Below, piece by piece: positions 12,000 to 25,393 of a stretch of DNA of 64,000 bases. The notes beneath the pieces were generated by a model that saw nothing but the letters and a program-made list of their open reading frames with translations, ran no database searches and was not told the origin of the DNA. The position numbers and the translations under genes were made by a program. The DNA is from Peromyscus leucopus. Its lineage: Eukaryota > Chordata > Mammalia > Rodentia > Cricetidae. Numbering within the stretch: position 1 is the stretch's first letter; each line of letters opens with the position of its first letter. The stretch is taken from contig NC_051068.1 of the NCBI RefSeq assembly GCF_004664715.2, positions 56,120,953-56,184,952 of the forward strand. The letters are read 5' to 3'.

Positions 12000-14900
12000 C
12001 TTTTGAGCTAAGGCATTAATTCCAAGTTGTATATGTGTATATATACATGCCAGTAAAAAATATAAAAGGTCACAGGAATATAAAACAAGAGTTCACTTAT
12101 ATTTGTAAAGTTTGGTTAAATACCTGATCTGCTCACAGAATCTTCTAAGAAGTTGGGGAATATGTAGTGTCCCCCCAAAACAGAAACACAATCAAAGTTC
12201 GTCAAGTATGAATGGAGCTAGATGTTCACTGTTTGGATCACCGCACCTGTGCAGATAAACCCCACTCTTCAGTGCTTTCAATGCTACCAACAGGATCAAC
12301 AAGCTTCCTGAGACAGCGATCCTTCCTTGTTGATCTCATTGTAGAGGCCAGTTGAGAAAAACCAAGCCACACACCAAATACAAAGCACCATGAAAATCCC
12401 ATATATGCTCAACCAAACAAGGCCTGCTCTAATGTTTCATAACTGTGGAAAACTGGAGAGTGAGCGGGAGAAGCCACAGGGATGGAAAGCAGTCTCCAGG
12501 GAACGTGAGAGAGTTAATTAAGGGGGACACGCTTAATTACAAGGTGAACAATCAATGTATACTAGAAAGGAGGAAGAAGGCAATACATTATCTGACTTCC
12601 AGGAGTTTGTATATTCCAGTGAAAAGAGTTCAAATCTATGAGAAACTTTGAAACGATTAGAAAAGACTCAAATGCCCAGCCACATTTAAGTGGAGAAACA
12701 AGGAACAGGTGTTGGAAGAGACGCCTCCAAACTCCCCCCGACAGTGTCACTTATCTCTGTAAAATGAAACCCCCAGGCAGCAACCTTTCCTTACCATGTG
12801 ACTCCTCTCCAGGCGGTCAGTCACCAGGGCCATAAATTATATTTATTTATTATTAATATTTATTACTTATTTATCTTTGGAGATGTTCAATTTCTCAGTT
12901 CCTGAAGGTCTCCTTGGGGCGTGTGAGCCAAAGGAGGCTTATGTAAGCTTCTTCCTCCTCCAGGACAGTGCAGATCCCACTGTCAAGAGCACAGTCAGTG
13001 GGTGGGGGCAGTGGACCAGAAGACACCAGAGCCATTCTTGGTTGGCTGGTGTTGGGACGAGCTCTAAGGAACAAGTGATAATCTGCAGAAAGTGAAAGGG
13101 GAATCCACAGCAGAAGCTGGGGGTTGGGGGGTGGATTTTAGAGTCTCCCGATGACTTTTCTGACACAGAAACCAGAAGGTGGTCACTAAAACAGAGACAG
13201 TTTAACCACCCTCCAGCCTGCAGTCAGTCATGCTAAACTTGGCACATGAGGATTTGGGCATTAGCTACTCTTCTGTACAGTTCCTCAGTTTTTTACTGCA
13301 TGCAAATTTGGGGAGGGGGTGGAGAATGAAGTCAGGGCTCAAGAATCTGGCAAGCCCTTGAATTCCACAGTAAAGAAGCATCATTAAGAAGCTAAGAATC
13401 TGAGTCACTTAATATTGGGCTTCAGCTAAATTCTTAAATGGTTACATAACAACACTAATCTTTAAGAACAAGAAAGGTTTTCTTTTTATTAAAACAAAAA
13501 AAAAAGTCATGGTCGCAGTACTTCCTTTCTGTTTTCCATACTATGAAATTGTTATGCCAGATTCTTCCCTATATTAAAATTTGTATCACATATATAAAAT
13601 GTCTTTGCTTTTTCTCTTAAAGAATGAAAACTCACGCCTCAGACTGATGTCTACTACTAATCAGATTCCCCAAGTAATATCTATCTTTGATGCTAAGTAA
13701 CTCATTTGTTTCTCTATGATAGTGATTTAAATTTGCAATGTATGGTAAATATGACAAATTCCATTATATAATTAAAATATCACTGATCATCCAACAACTG
13801 TGTTAAAAATATCAGACCATCCTTTAACCCCGATTCTTCTCACTGTGCAGACAGCACATCGGGACCGACAGAAGTCTGCACTTGAGCCCCGACAATCTGA
13901 CGCACAGCAGGCACAACCTTTGAATTTGTGAAAATGGATAAGGAACATTTACTTGAAAATTAATTCAGTTTTTTTGCACTTCTATTTGAATTATTTCCTA
14001 AAACTAGGTGTAGTAAAATTAGGGGGAAGAATTCTACATTTGTGGTAAACCGAGAGAATGAATCCTCGTGGTTTTCGTCCTATGAGAACAAGTGTCACAA
14101 CACACACAAATATGCATTCGCCGAAAGAACTTCCTCTCAGTACTGGAATGGGTTGAGAAAAACCAGAAAATATCATAACTTCATTCAAACACTGTGTTTA
14201 GAACAAGAAAGCAAATAACCATGTGTTCTTTCTTATATGCTCGGCATTAAAATTATCTTTCCAAACAAGAGGTTTTTTTTTCTTCATAAGGGAAAATGCA
14301 ATATGCACAGTTAAGAAAAATACAACTCCCACACCCTGTCCTTTACATTTTTTTCTTCTTCAAAGAAAACAGCACTTATGAGCTCCATAACTATTTTAAA
14401 TCCCCCGAATCATATCATAATAGCAAAGCACTGTATAGCACAACACAAAATGGCACATTGAAATATGACCCTGAATTCCATGCTTCTGTAATCTATATTA
14501 AGTTGAGAACAAATAAAAACATTCTACTTAGATCATTTATGGAAGGAAAGGTAAACTAGAAAGATTGGCCTTAGAAAGAAATAAAATACATACCATGATA
14601 GAGTCTCTTTCGTTAGAAAAGCAAGAAGAAGGGATTTAAATTAAGACTTGGTGTAGAAAAGCTGAAAGCATAGAATTTGTATCCACATAATGAACTGATG
14701 TCTCCTCTAAAGACGTCAGATTGCTGCTCAGCTAAACCATCTAAAAATACCTCCTTGCAAACACACGGAATGACTACAAAGACAGGTCTTACTAAGCAGC
14801 TCGACTTGCACAGAATCACTTAATAAGTGAGGAAAACGGTGAAGTACTAAGGTAAAATTAATGTGATTTTTTTCACATCAACTGTGATTCTTTTATGAGC

Positions 14901-15030
14901 TATTTTGCAACCAATTCCAATTTGCAGAAAGCAGCTAATGAAAGATCTTAAAAATGAATTGTAGTTGATCTAAGATGGCCAACAGAGAATCATACCCTAT
15001 ACTCAAAATCAGACCGAAAAAAATTAAGTC
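12000..15030. other. Unique AT-rich intron, nothing recognised
   Basis: No SINE, LTR or exon is recognised. An ATTT-rich patch lies at 12838-12870 and a short A-run at 13495. Confidence 0.5.
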
Positions 15031-15034
15031 TCTC

Positions 15035-15215
15035 TGCCAGCTGTGATGGCCCGGGCCTCTAATTTTGGCTCTTGGGAGGATGAGGATGAAGGACTATCAT
15101 AGTTCAGTGTCAGCTTGTTTTACATAGGAAGTTCAAGGCCAGCCAGGGCTACATAGTTATTGAAACTCTGTCTCAAAACAAAACAAAGAGAAAAAGAAGG
15201 GGAAAAAAAAAAAAA
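15035..15215 (+). mobile_element. Diverged B1 SINE
   Basis: CCAGCTGTGATGGCCCGGGCCTCTAATTTTGGCTCTTGGGAGG, then AAGTTCAAGGCCAGCCAGGGCTACATAGT and CTCTGTCTCAAAACAAAAC, with an A-rich tail. Confidence 0.75.
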
Positions 15216-15261
15216 CATCAAACTTCTGGATCCATGTTCACATTAAAAAATCAAGAAAAAG

Positions 15262-15435
15262 GGCTGGAGAGATGGCTCAGAGGTTAAGAGCACTGGCTGT
15301 TCTTCCAGAGGTCATGAGTTCAATTCCCAGCAACCACATGGTGGCTCACAACCATCCATGAGATCTGGTGCCTTCTTCTGACATGCAGGTGTATATGCAG
15401 ACAGAACACTGTATACATAATAAATAAATCTTTAA
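15262..15435 (+). mobile_element. B2 SINE with 17-bp target duplication
   Basis: GGCTGGAGAGATGGCTCAGAGGTTAAGAGCACTGGCTGTTCTTCC head, full B2 body and AATAAATAAATC tail. The repeat A6-TCAAGAAAAAG flanks it at 15245-15261 and 15436-15452. The tail ATGCAGACAGAACACTGTATACATAATAAATAAAT is the cricetid rather than Mus form. Confidence 0.93.
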
Positions 15436-16039
15436 AAAAAATCAAGAAAAAGAAAAATTTACAGCTGAAGAAGGAAGAGAAATTCCTGGATGGCACTGGA
15501 TGACACCCAACCCTGTGACACATGTGTGTCACTGAGCACATGACATAGACCATGAAACACAGTCCCAAACATTTTAACAATCCCTGGGTGTCACATAGCT
15601 ACAAAGAAGAGATGAGGTTGATCTCCATACAGAAAGGACTGTTGAGGATTAAAATTAAGGTAGAGAACTAGCAATCACCTGAGGCTAGCCATGCACTGGT
15701 TTACCAGAAAATTCTGAGAACATGAACTTTTAAAAAAATATTCACATAGTTAAATCGAGCTGCCATCTGTAAAACACAAAGAATCTCACTTTTCCTTTAA
15801 TATTGTTTGGGACTCACACACAAAGCACTCAGAGGAGTGATGGCTACAATAATTTTCAAAACACTTATGAGGTAGACAAGTACAATCACCATCTCCATTC
15901 TGCAGCGAAAACAAAACTTCACGTGGCCTGCATAACCACTGCACAGCTAGTCAATTGCAGGAGTGCCCTAAGTGTAGCTGGTCAGTATCAGAACAAAGGA
16001 TCCAAACGAGTTAAGGTCCCCTCGATACCCAGAGGAAGT

Positions 16040-16113
16040 AGTGCTAGGGACTGAACCCGGGATCTTGCCTATGCCAGGCGAATGCTCTATTCATTAGCTA
16101 CATTCCCAGCCCA
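16040..16113 (-). mobile_element. ID-like SINE, antisense
   Basis: GTGCTAGGGACTGAACCCGGGATCTTGCCTATGCCAGGCGAATGCTCTATTCATTAGCTACATTCCCAGCCC is a reversed ID unit. Confidence 0.75.
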
Positions 16114-16440
16114 GTGTGTGTGCGTACACACATACATACACACCTAAACACAATCACAGTGTTTTAAAGTTTCGTGTGTAGTATTGGTTTACCCCCAACA
16201 CACATACCAAAACCAGCCAACAGCAACAACTAACCACAGCTGTACTAGTTTCTTCCTATCACTGTGTGGGAAGGCCCACATGAGCATTCTGCTTTGAAGA
16301 TCCCCATTGGCATGCTTGGAAACGGCACGCAATGAACCCTTCATGGGGTTGCTAAACTCTGACACTTCATTACGAAGCCCACCTGCTTTCAGGGGCAGAG
16401 AGCACATCGCATGCACTCATTAGATTTATTTATTATAAAT

Positions 16441-16850
16441 CACCTGGAGGTGTGTTTGTTCTTTATTTCTGTGACAAAATCTCTGAGAAGACAACTTCCA
16501 GGAGAGTGGTTCACAGTATTGGAGATGTCAGCCCACGGCCATATGGCTCCATGGCTGCTGGGCCTGTGCAAAGGGAGGCGGAGCCCCACAGCAGGACCTG
16601 GAGAAGCTTTCAAGGGTATGTCCCCAGGGACCCAGTTCCTCCAACCCGGCCCCACCTCCTCACTGTCCACTCAGCGCATGGACTGATTCATCAAGGGATT
16701 ATTCACCCATTGATCGAGTAAGAGCTCCAGTGCCCATCACCTAACCCTGTCACCAGCTGGGGACAAAGACCCCAAAGAATGAGCCTACTGGAAGGTACTT
16801 CATTTCCACTCATAACAGAAGGCAACACCTTTTCCATGGAAGCCTAGATG
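16441..16850. mobile_element. Diverged interspersed repeat, family uncertain
   Basis: TTTATTTCTGTGACAAAATCTCTGAGAAGACAACTTCC, then TCAGCCCACGGCCATATGGCTCC...GGGCCTGTG and CTCCAACCCGGCCCCACCTCCT, resembles a common mammalian interspersed repeat. I cannot name it with confidence. Three overlapping chance frames here are explained by it. Confidence 0.4.
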
Positions 16851-18366
16851 ACAGCCGAAGTAGGAAATGACAGTGAGAACAGATGGACATACAAAGTCAG
16901 CACCTGATACAGTCCTCGAAGGAGGTGCTCTAATACTGCCTAAGGCAAAGGCCTACTGACCACCAACCCACGGAGGCCAAGCCAGAGCCAATGGCACTGC
17001 CAAGCCAGGGCACCAACAACTATCCTCGCTGGATTTTGGATAATACAGTTTCTGTTTTGTTTTGTTTTCTTTAAAGGTGTCCAGAGAAAAAGTGCTATGG
17101 CTGAAGGGGGTTACAGAAATGATGCAATTGTAACCAAGATGGGTGTAATTATTTATTTGTATTTTACACAGCTAGGGCATGTGACCAAGTCAAGTAGGCT
17201 CACAAAACTCTCCTCTAGATAACTAAAATTAGCTCCCTTTGAATAATTTACTTAACTCGAAACAAATTAAGAGAGCAACTGCATCATCATCCAAACTGTA
17301 TGCAAAAGCAGAATTCCCTAAATTCAAGACTAAGAAGCAGGGTGACGCAGAAGCTCCTGTGGTTACATACATGTGTGGACAAGCTCAGCTGATTCCGGGG
17401 ACTTACTGAAAGGTGAAACTGAGAAAACCTTCATGTCAAGAGTCTGAAAATTCCTCAGAACACCACATCATAAAGAAGGGAAGGTAATAGCTACTATCGC
17501 ACACACATGAAATTGCTTTGAAACCAATACTTAAGAAAATCAGTTCTCAAATAGAGGAATGACCGAGCTCATAAAGCACAAGAAACTGTCCATGCTGTGA
17601 TCATGTGCCTACAGGAAGAGTTAGAGGCATTTCAAACAGTTCCTCAACACAGCTGCATGTGTATGCCAGCATGCATGTGTGGGGCTTTAGATCTATGTGT
17701 ATCTGTACACAACTCCCATGCGCAAGACAAAATGGCCAGTGGCTTTGGCATGTATCAGTTGTGCAACTTTTGGGGAAGTTATTTAACTATGTGTAAGGAA
17801 GCCTCAGAAAACTTACATGGCTGTGTAGACTGAGATGTTTAAAACACAGAGCCTTGCATTTTAGTTGGTGACAGCGTGACTGTTAGCTTCTTTAATACTG
17901 GATCAGTAAGGAGAAGGTGGCTTGTGAAGTTTACACTGAAGAGGGCTGGGAGGCAAATGAACACCTCCATCGCCTATGCAAGAGAAAAGCCTCTATCTAA
18001 CATACTGTCTCTGACTGGCATCTGTTTGGTACCTTACATCTCTGGCTGTCTCGTGTCCGGCAGTCTTAATTCCATTACTTCTGCATAACGGAGGATAAAT
18101 GATACCTTGGGACTATAGGAACTGTTCTCATCATGCACCACACATTACTACAACAACTTCCTGAGTTTTATTCCAATCTTTACAGAACAACGGACTCCAA
18201 TTTTATAAAGATTTCATGTCACAGGGTTACACAGCAAATGGTAAGCCAGTCACCAGGCCAAGTTCTGGCTCCAGAGCCCCTACAGATTCTACACTGCAGG
18301 TTTTACTAATCCCTCGCCATATAACTTTTATCACAGGTGACAGAACCAGATTACAGCTACTCTTGG

Positions 18367-18457
18367 CATGGGTATTTTTTTTTTTCAGGGACTGAATCCT
18401 GGGCCCTGCACATCCTAGACAAAAACACTATCACTGAGCTGTATCTCCAGACTGTAG
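18367..18457 (-). mobile_element. ID-like SINE, antisense
   Basis: A T-run, then AGGGACTGAATCCTGGGCCCTGCACATCCTAGAC and CACTGAGCTGTATCTCCAG. A faint B1-like segment follows (to about 18680), so it may be a B4. Confidence 0.6.
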
Positions 18458-19934
18458 ATGTTATTTCTGAGACAGGGTCTCTCTATGTAGCATCACAGAA
18501 ACTATACTACAGTATTTCAGCCAATGTGAGAGCAGATGATGTTCAACTCATTTCATCGTGGGCCTCTGTAGTTGATGTGTTGGGGTGCTGTCTTTTGTGA
18601 GGCAGTGTTTCCTGTTGTTGGTCCAGACTAATCTAAAACTCCCTAATTCTCCTGTTTCCGCTTCTCAAGTGTTGGCATCATGGGCATGTGCAAAAATGTT
18701 CTTCAAACCCTCCCTGTTCTGAAAGACTTGATGTGCTGTTCAAAACTTCAGACTCTACCTGCCAGAGTACCTCATTCTGCATACCCATCCTGTAACCCCA
18801 GCTGGCCCCTGCATGTCCCCCAACTGTCTCAACACAAAGCGCTCAGGTAAATTTTTATTTGTAAATAACCAAAACAAATAAATGCCAGTACTGAATTTTC
18901 TTTGACAAGTTGAATCTATGCCAAGGAAGCTGGAAAAGCTAGTAGAAACCTAGGCCTACAACTACTTGTACATCACTATTATTGCATGCAAATGTCATTA
19001 AACTAAACCAACATTTAAATTAATGGCTAATACTACATTTAATTGATTCTAACATTTTGTTCTATTGTAGTATCTTTGAAATTAGTAATGAAAAGAAAGT
19101 ATTGTTGGGTCATAAAAGTAAGAGGAAATGGTATCTTAGATAATTCCCCCAAAAGACATTGTCATTAGAATACATAAAGTCAAAAAGTGAAGAACAATAA
19201 TGAAATGTTTGATTCTTCCACCTGCTCACCTAACATAATCAGACATGAGAAATAACTTAGCATGTCTAGGTCAACAGAGATGGCTTGAGTCCACTCATGA
19301 GTATTACAACAGCAGGGGTACCTTGGACACAACACAGGCCTTGTTAGAATCCTGCCATTTTGAGCAATTTCTCAGCTCACTTCTTCTGCCTCCCTAAATC
19401 CCCCACCCCATCATATTTTTCTTTACATCCTTTTCATGTGCTGCCCTCCCTCATTTCTGCTGCGACTCCAGACTCACTTCCTGTGCACTGCTCAATACAC
19501 ACCGCGTCCCTGCCTGTGTACTGCTTCCTGCCATATCACAGCTGGCCCTCAGAGGTAACCCACTCCACCAGATGTGAACATTTGAAACTATTTTCAACTT
19601 CTTTTCTAGAATTCTGAAGTAAACCTACAGTATTCAAAATGAGTTGTTTCTTTATTAGTATTCTTTTCTAACAAAGCAAATAATCCAAAAGTTTAATTTC
19701 CGAGTAAGCGAAGCAAAAATCAAACTCCTCACCATGGTAATAAAATGCAACATCTCTCCATTTTTCATGATCTCAGTGTTGGTGTACAAGACAAAAGATG
19801 TTCTTGGGTGAAAATATATTGCTTTAACCTACATGGAAATTTCATGATCAGTAGATTTTCTTCTTTGAGGATTACCCACACATTTAAAGTAGTCAGTGAA
19901 GTTTGTTCTGAAGAACAGTTAACTTTATTTCATT

Positions 19935-20045
19935 GACACAAGATCTCACTATGTAGCCTAGGTTGGCTTTGAGCATGTGGTCCTCCCATCTTAGCCTTCC
20001 AGAGTGCTGGGATTACAGATGTATACAACCACACCTGATTGACAT
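19935..20045 (-). mobile_element. B1-like SINE, antisense
   Basis: ACAAGATCTCACTATGTAGCCTAGGTTGGC...CTTCCAGAGTGCTGGGATTACAGATGTATACAACCACACCTG. Confidence 0.75.
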
Positions 20046-20075
20046 ATCTCCCCTCACCCCTACTCCTGACTCCTA

Positions 20076-20205
20076 GACTGGGTCTCACTATGTGGCTCTG
20101 GATGTCCTGGAACTCACTATGTAGACTAGGCTGGCCTTGAACTCACAGAGATCTACCTGCCTCTGCCTGAGATTAAAGGTGTTCATCACGATGCCTAGAC
20201 ATGTC
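20076..20205 (-). mobile_element. B1 SINE, antisense
   Basis: GACTGGGTCTCACTATGTGGCTCTGGATGTCCTGGAACTCACTATGTAGACTAGGCTGGCC, ending GAGATTAAAGGTGTTCATCACGATGCCTAG. Confidence 0.85.
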
Positions 20206-20737
20206 AACTTTTAAAATGTTATTCAGCTAACAATGAACTTTTATTGAGTAAGAACTATCATCTATCTATGTCCTCCTGCTGGAGAGAAACACAAAGGACA
20301 TTTTAATCAACCATACTCCTTTTTCTAAAGCAAAACAAACTTCACTGACTATCATCACTGTCCACTTTTGTGGTTTATTGTTCAACAGAGAGCTGTTTTA
20401 ACTCCTACTTACATTAGGTCATTACTTTTTTCAAAGTGGGGAAGGAAATAAGAATAATGCAAGGGAAAGGAATCTGGGAACGTGCCCAACAGCACAGCGA
20501 AAGATCTGTCCGACAAAAGGCACATGGCTGGGGGGTGAGGGGGGAATAATGGTCACAATTGCTTATATTTTCCTTAGCTGGGACATTAGCAATTTCACTT
20601 CTCTTTCTTCTGATACTATACTGTTCACTTCCCATACCTTAAAAATTTGCTCAAGCTTCAAAAAAAACAAAGGTATAAATACAGTAAGAATTACTGAAAA
20701 AATCATGCTGAATTCTTCCCTATAATAAGGGCAGACT

Positions 20738-20848
20738 TTTTGAGATAGGGTCTCACCATGTAACTGGCTGGCCTGAAACTCACAGAAACCCCTCATATCT
20801 TTACTTCCCAAGTGCTAGGATTAAAAGTGCACCACCATGCCTGGCTTC
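20738..20848 (-). mobile_element. B1 SINE, antisense, internally shortened
   Basis: TTTTTGAGATAGGGTCTCACCATGTAACTGGCTGGCC...CCCAAGTGCTAGGATTAAAAGTGCACCACCATGCCTGGC. Confidence 0.8.
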
Positions 20849-21140
20849 TAACACTAAATAAAATTCTTAACTAAGTTTCTCTTTCAGTTTACACCACATA
20901 AATTATGTTATATATTACTCGGGCTAACTTTCAAAATTTTAAAGACAAAGGCTGTAATACAAGCTTCAAATATATTTAATATATTTGACTATAAATAAAT
21001 TACTTGTCCTTAAATAAATCTTTTACATATATTTTTTGGGGAAAGGTCTAGAAGGAAAACCATTATTAGATTTTTATACTGTACTATATAAAAACATTTT
21101 CACAACAAAAGAATCTATATATACCAGTATGCTTATTAAG

Positions 21141-21152
21141 ATTTATTTTTAT

Positions 21153-21206
<54 letters not shown>

Positions 21207-21400
21207 TGTGTGATGTCTGCTCTCATATGTGTGTGGGTGTCCAGGGAGGCCAGAAAAGATGTGTTGGGTCCCCTAGAACTAAAGTTACAGAAAGCCACAG
21301 GAAGTCCAAAGCTGCCTGCTGTGGGTTCTAGAAACCAACCCAGGTCCTCTGGAAGAGCAGCAAGTGCTCTTAATTGCTGGGCTGACTCTCCAGCCCCTAT
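21141..21400 (-). mobile_element. B2-family SINE, antisense, with (TG)n
   Basis: AAGATTTATTTTTATG tail side, a TG run to about 21212, then GGTCCCCTAGAACTAAAGTTACAG and CCAGGTCCTCTGGAAGAGCAGCAAGTGCTCTTAATTGCTGGGCTGACTCTCCAGCCCC. Confidence 0.8.
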
Positions 21401-21509
21401 ACCAATACTGTAACAATACCAACGATCTGGACAGGAAAGTTGGGATTCTTTTTCCCGTCCTTATTTTTAAACTGTTTTCTATCTTTTCAATACATACACA
21501 CCATAAACT

Positions 21510-21830
21510 TGACTTTTTTTTTTTCATGTGTGTGTGTGCACGTCTGCAGCAGGTGTGCATGCATATGTATGAGTGTTGGGGGAACGAAGTTGACGTCCAG
21601 TGTCAGGAATACTCCTCAATTGCTCTTCCACCTTATTCTCTGAGGCAGGGTCTCAATCAAGCCAGAGCTTGCTGAGAAGGGTAGTCTGCTCAGAGAGTTT
21701 GTCTCTACTTTCTGAAGCTAGAATTAGAGGTGGGCAACTACGGCTGTTAGGCGTTTACATGGCTTCTGGGGACCTGACCTCTTGACTGTGCAGTATGCGC
21801 TTTAACCACTGAGCCACCTCAACAGCCCTA
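21510..21830 (-). mobile_element. B3-type SINE, antisense
   Basis: TGACGTCCAGTGTCAGGAATACTCCTCAATTGCTCTTCCACCTTATTCTCTGAGGCAGGGTCTC, ending TATGCGCTTTAACCACTGAGCCACCTCAACAGCCC. Confidence 0.75.
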
Positions 21831-21982
21831 TTTTTTTTAATTATAAATTATGTCCAGGACAACCAATGGCTACATAGGGTCACTGAGCTAACTCTGCCTA
21901 AATAACCATACCACGAATGCAGCACAAGTAACTCAGCACAGCTACTCCAGCGATACCTCTTCTAAACTAAGAACGGTTTGGT

Positions 21983-22152
21983 GGGCTGGTGTGATGGTTC
22001 CATGGGTAACGTGCCATCAGCTGATGACCTGAGTTTCATCTCCAGATCTCACACGGTGAAGGAGAGAACTGACTCCCATCAGTTGTCCTCTGATCTCCCC
22101 ACACATGGTACATATGCACACATGTGTGTACACGGATAAATAAATAAATGTA
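21983..22152 (+). mobile_element. B2/B3-family SINE
   Basis: GGGCTGGTGTGATGGTTCCATGGGTAACGTGCCATCAG head, a GTTGTCCTCTGATCTCCCCACACATGG body and a GATAAATAAATAAATG tail. Confidence 0.7.
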
Positions 22153-23177
22153 AAACTGCAAATATTTAGGTAGTTTTGGCAAGTGTTACTTATAAAGTAG
22201 TATGATTTTATATTTCCAAAACTGGTGTTCATTTCAACAGGAAGCCTTATGCATTCATATTTTAGGGAATAGATGGATCAAAGGAGTCCTTTTAAAGAAA
22301 AGCACAAATTTATTAGCTATATATAAAAAGGTAATTTCATCCTTCACATTCTCAGTAACTGGAAACATGGGTATGAATTGCACTCATCTCTCTACTTCTG
22401 CTGACCTTTCCCCGAGAGCTGCCAGCTCAGGCTCTGAGGCAGAGACCCCAGACTTCAAGGTTCTTCTTTCTCACTGTTACCAAAGACACACAACCCCCAT
22501 CCCACAAAATCCACAAAACCTGTATGCCACAACATCCCCACCAACTCATGCAGCATGGCTGAATAAGGAAAACAAAAAGAGAGCACTTACATGTACAACA
22601 CATATTATAATCAAAGGTTAAGAATGTCTAGCTTATTTTTCCTTCTAGGGAAGAGGTAGCCAAAACACAACTCCACAGTCTTTAAAAAAACAAAACCAAC
22701 AACAACAAACAATCATGCTACCTTGCCTTCCTTTATAATGAAAAGTATGATGCTGTGTTTGGCACTTTAATAAAACTCAGTGAAATCTTGGCCTACTGAA
22801 AATGATGGATAAAAAGGTGCCCACTGTAATCCATATTTTTAAGACCTCTAATACAAAGCAGTAAGAAAATAAAGACATTTATCCTAAGAGGTTAGTACAT
22901 ATTTCCCACCCCATACAAATTAGATCTACTAAAAATAATCTAATCAGTTACTTCTACTAAAAATAATCTATGCAAAATTTTAGCTTTTACTAAATATCAA
23001 AATTCGAATTGAGATTATGGGTTGCTTCTATTTACAAAGACATACATCTCCCTGTATATGAAATATGAACATGTATACAGACATATATAGTGGGGGCATG
23101 CTTCAGTCTATCATCAAATCAAGTCAATGTAAACAATAATGCATCCCCCTAGCTTTCTCTACAAAAGAATATAATTT

Positions 23178-23335
23178 TTTTTTTGTTTTGTTTTTCGAGA
23201 CAGGGTTTCTCTGTGCAGTTTTGTGCCGTTCCTGGAACTCGCTCTGGAGACCAGGCTGGCCTCAAACTCACAGAGATCCTCCTGGCTCTGCCTCCCAAGT
23301 GCTGGGACTAAAGGCGTGCGCCACCACCGCCCGGC
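23178..23335 (-). mobile_element. Young B1 SINE, antisense, with target duplication
   Basis: Full B1 with cricetid-type GTGCAGTTTTGTGCCGTTCCTGGAACTCGC, ending GCGTGCGCCACCACCGCCCGGC. AAGAATATAATTTT occurs at 23165-23178 and 23336-23349. It retains several CpGs, which fits recent insertion. Confidence 0.92.
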
Positions 23336-24002
23336 AAGAATATAATTTTAATCATAAAGTTTTCACTCACTCATTTTGTCACAAGACTGACATATGCCAC
23401 ATATGCTTTTGTAATCTGTTTTTCTGATAAACAGGAGGACCTGGTGCATTAATATGGAATGAAGTCATCTGAAGCATGTACAGAGTATTTCTATAATTAC
23501 CGAAGAGTGAAAAGGGAATCCAGGCACATGACAAACACTGTGAGATCAAGTAAGATTATATCTATCATCTACCTAATCTACATATCTACACACACACACA
23601 CACGACAGAATATGACATGACTATGTACAAGGCCTATAATTTGAGGTTCATTTAATACACAGAAACGGCAAAGTGTAAAGCAGTCCAGTTCTGTATGGCA
23701 TGCATATTTCACTACCAACAAGAGAGGCTATGGACAGAGGCTATGAGCTCACAAGGATGCCCTGCAAGGTGCTCTGTTACATCACACATTTATGAGTGTT
23801 GAGTGGCAAATATGCATTTATTCTATTATCAATTTGTGCATTAACCTCATAGTCTATATTCTGAAAACTGGGCACAATTCTCTTTAACCCACTCTGTACA
23901 ATAGTCAAACCATTATAAAGCACTAGTATTGTAGTACTGTAAATATAAATAACCGTAAGCATGTGTCATATCTCCAAAAATAAAGACCATTTCTTAATGA
24001 AG

Positions 24003-24095
24003 AAATGAGCCAGGCATGGTGATACAAGTCAATCCCAGAATGCAGGGGGCAGAGAGGGGGGAATTTTTCTGAGAGTTCAAAACCACCCTGAAAAG

Positions 24096-24159
<64 letters not shown>

Positions 24160-24262
24160 TTAAAAAGCCAAAAAAAAAAAAAAGAAAAGAAAAAGAAAGA
24201 AGCAAACAAATATACATAGTGAGTTCCAGCATAGCGAGGGCTATATAGAGAAACTTTGTCTC
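24003..24262 (+). mobile_element. B1 SINE split by (GATA)n
   Basis: GAGCCAGGCATGGTGATACAAGTCAATCCC begins the B1. ATAGTGAGTTCCAGCATAGCGAGGGCTATATAGAGAAACTTTGTCTC completes it on the far side of the tetranucleotide run. Confidence 0.7.
24095..24159. repeat. (GATA)n
   Basis: About 16 GATA units without interruption. Confidence 0.98.
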
Positions 24263-24582
24263 CCCTCCCACCACAAAAAACAAACAAGATAAAACAGAGC
24301 AAAGATCTTAGAACAGGGAAAGTAATAAAACCTTGAAGACACATTTACAAAAGTTCATTTAAGTTAAACATATGTAAAAAGTGTGTATATACATATACAT
24401 ACTCACATGGTTATATCTACAACCTACATATAACTTATTTTATTTTTTAAATCTTTTTTAAGTTCATTACCAAACCACAATCCAAATGAAATCTGTGGAT
24501 AATGACTACTGATCTGGACAGGAAAGCTGTGAAAACACCAGGATTACTACAGACACAACAGCAGTGAGCTGTTCTCTTTCTT

Positions 24583-24655
24583 TAGCCAAGCTGGTGATCA
24601 AACAGGGCCTCATCCACGCTAAGCACACGTTATACACTGAGCTCTGCCCCAAGAA
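24583..24655 (-). mobile_element. ID-like SINE, antisense
   Basis: GCTGGTGATCAAACAGGGCCTCATCCACGCTAAGCACACGTTATACACTGAGCTCTGCCCC. Confidence 0.6.
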
Positions 24656-25393
24656 GAGTTCTTAAGTTTACCTGAATAGAACAGCTAAGACTGTAGTCCA
24701 ACCCAAACCCAAGGGAACTAGCAATATGGAAACTGTATCTAAGGAATAATTATACCTCTAATACGAAACTTCCAGAGCATTTAATTTGGTGCAAATTACG
24801 TATCACTACTTCAAAGACCTAAGATAAGATATTGATATTATGATCAGTGGTCTTGTAATAGTTAAACAGTTAAATGGGGGGGGGGAGGACTTGAGCTTCT
24901 AATAACGTACTTCAAGCATTCTCTTTTTCACTAATCAATTGGTTTCATCCTCAGGTACCTCCAAATGGATCAATACTGAACAATATTTAAAAGCAAGGCT
25001 ATGAAGTACACTGCTTCCTTTGGCTAACGGCAAAGCTTTCACTGGTGTGTGCACTACGATGAAAAAGACCTTTTTCAGAACTGCACACATGTAAACAGCA
25101 CATGCAATGCCTGGGCAAGTCTCTAAATATATTTCTTCACTTCTAACAGGGCTAAAAAGATCTAATTTGTTGCTAGGGTTTCTTGGCCCAAATCCAAGAC
25201 AAAATGACCTTGTCCTTGAACAATACAATAGGATCTCGTGTCCTCGGAGGCTCTCTGTGAGCAAGCACTGAGGAAAATCTTCCCAAGAGATAAGTTTATT
25301 TCATCTCAGGAAATAGATCTGTCATAATAGACAAAACGAAGATCAGATAAGAGGAGGAGGAGTTTTAACCTCTGAGAAGGAGTCCTAACTTAC

